This document shows positions 31,795 through 32,076 of a stretch of 32,076 bases of DNA, in pieces. Source of the DNA: Seiridium cupressi (taxonomy: Eukaryota; Ascomycota; Sordariomycetes; Amphisphaeriales; Sporocadaceae). Numbering within the stretch: the first letter of the stretch is position 1; every line of letters begins with the position of its first letter. The translations under genes and the position numbers were made by a program. The notes below the pieces were generated by a model. That model had not been told where the DNA came from, made no database searches, and saw only the letters and a list, made by a program, of their open reading frames with translations. The stretch covers positions 1 to 32,076 of the forward strand of contig JARVKI010000927.1 of the NCBI GenBank assembly GCA_036674765.1. The letters are read 5' to 3'.

Positions 31795-32076
31795 TGTTAT
31801 AAACGTAACCCGGTCGGAGTACGGACTACGACCGGCAGGTAATAAATAAGCGCCTAATACTTTTAATTTAAAGGAATATTTACACTAATAAATAATAAGT
31901 ACCATTATTTAATTAAACGGTAGGACCTTTAATTAAAAGTGTTTAAAACTAATACGCTAAGTAAATATAAATAAATATAAATAAATTAAATTAATAAAAG
32001 AATAAATAAATATATATATAATAAACGTTTTTTATATAAATAATTATTATTTTAATAATTAATTTAAATATTTATT
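31795..32076 (+). repeat. 3' LTR of the chromovirus (partial)
   Basis: Begins TGTTATAAACGTAACCCGG and runs off the window. It matches 25096 onward, with transition differences at the sites compared. Confidence 0.88.

Larger units (their letters stand above)
25096..32076 (+). mobile_element. RIP-mutated Ty3/Gypsy chromovirus LTR retrotransposon (3' LTR cut by window end)
   Basis: Near-identical direct repeats start at 25096 and 31795, 6699 bp apart, and enclose gag, CCHC knuckle, protease, reverse transcriptase, RNase H, integrase and chromodomain, all readable in one forward frame (codon starts equal to 1 modulo 3). A polypurine tract precedes the 3' repeat. Integrase after reverse transcriptase, together with the terminal chromodomain, places it with the chromoviruses. 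Gln codons CAG and CAA now read TAG and TAA, Trp codons are stops, Asp codons read AAT and Cys codons read TAT or TAC: the G:C to A:T pattern expected of RIP. It cannot encode active proteins. The second target-site duplication lies outside the window. Confidence 0.93.

Noticed and set aside
1..32076. CRISPR arrays, tRNA or rRNA genes, telomere repeats
   Set aside because: None seen on reading. The direct repeats present are the LTRs and AT-rich simple sequence.

Overview
The window is nuclear DNA from a filamentous ascomycete (Pezizomycotina). The signs are short GT-AG introns of about 60-140 nt with CTRAY-type branch sites, a fungal-type KDM5 demethylase, Zn2Cys6 regulators of the AflR type, and a retrotransposon decayed by repeat-induced point mutation (RIP). 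I cannot name the species.

Layout. 1-1443: pyrimidine-rich upstream DNA. 1444-7134 (+): five-exon KDM5-type histone H3K4 demethylase. 8268-10133 (+): secreted, probably GPI-anchored GH79-like glycoside hydrolase. 10134-12150: non-coding, strikingly purine-rich on the + strand. About 12250-13363 (+): broken remains of an unrecognised gene. 14424-15926 (-) and 16694-17527 (-): two AflR-type regulators in tandem; only the first has a zinc cluster. 18033-18185: a small Tc1/mariner-like MITE. 18734-20703 (+): DHA2-type MFS transporter with an in-frame stop. 20948-21191 (-): C-terminal stub of an FAD (BBE-type) oxidase. 21262-23136 (-): six-exon cytochrome P450 with an in-frame stop. From about 24190 to the end: an AT-rich block holding a RIP-mutated Ty3/Gypsy chromovirus (5' LTR at 25096, start of 3' LTR at 31795).

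How the parts fit. The stretch from 14.4 to 23.7 kb reads as a decaying secondary-metabolite gene set: AflR-type regulators, efflux pump, P450 and FAD oxidase remnant. An 11-bp palindrome, TCGGG(T/A)CCCGA, which contains the TCG-N5-CGA core known for AflR, occurs exactly three times, upstream of the zinc-less regulator, the transporter and the P450. A one-mismatch copy lies close to the regulator's start. The regulatory wiring is therefore still visible although the enzyme and transporter frames are broken. No polyketide or peptide synthase lies in the window. The AT-rich block begins about 1 kb upstream of the P450.

In the chromovirus, gag, CCHC knuckle, protease, reverse transcriptase, RNase H, integrase and chromodomain can still be read in one forward frame. 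Stops replace Gln and Trp codons, and catalytic Asp and zinc-binding Cys/His codons are lost. An antisense coding relic lies between the chromodomain and the 3' LTR.
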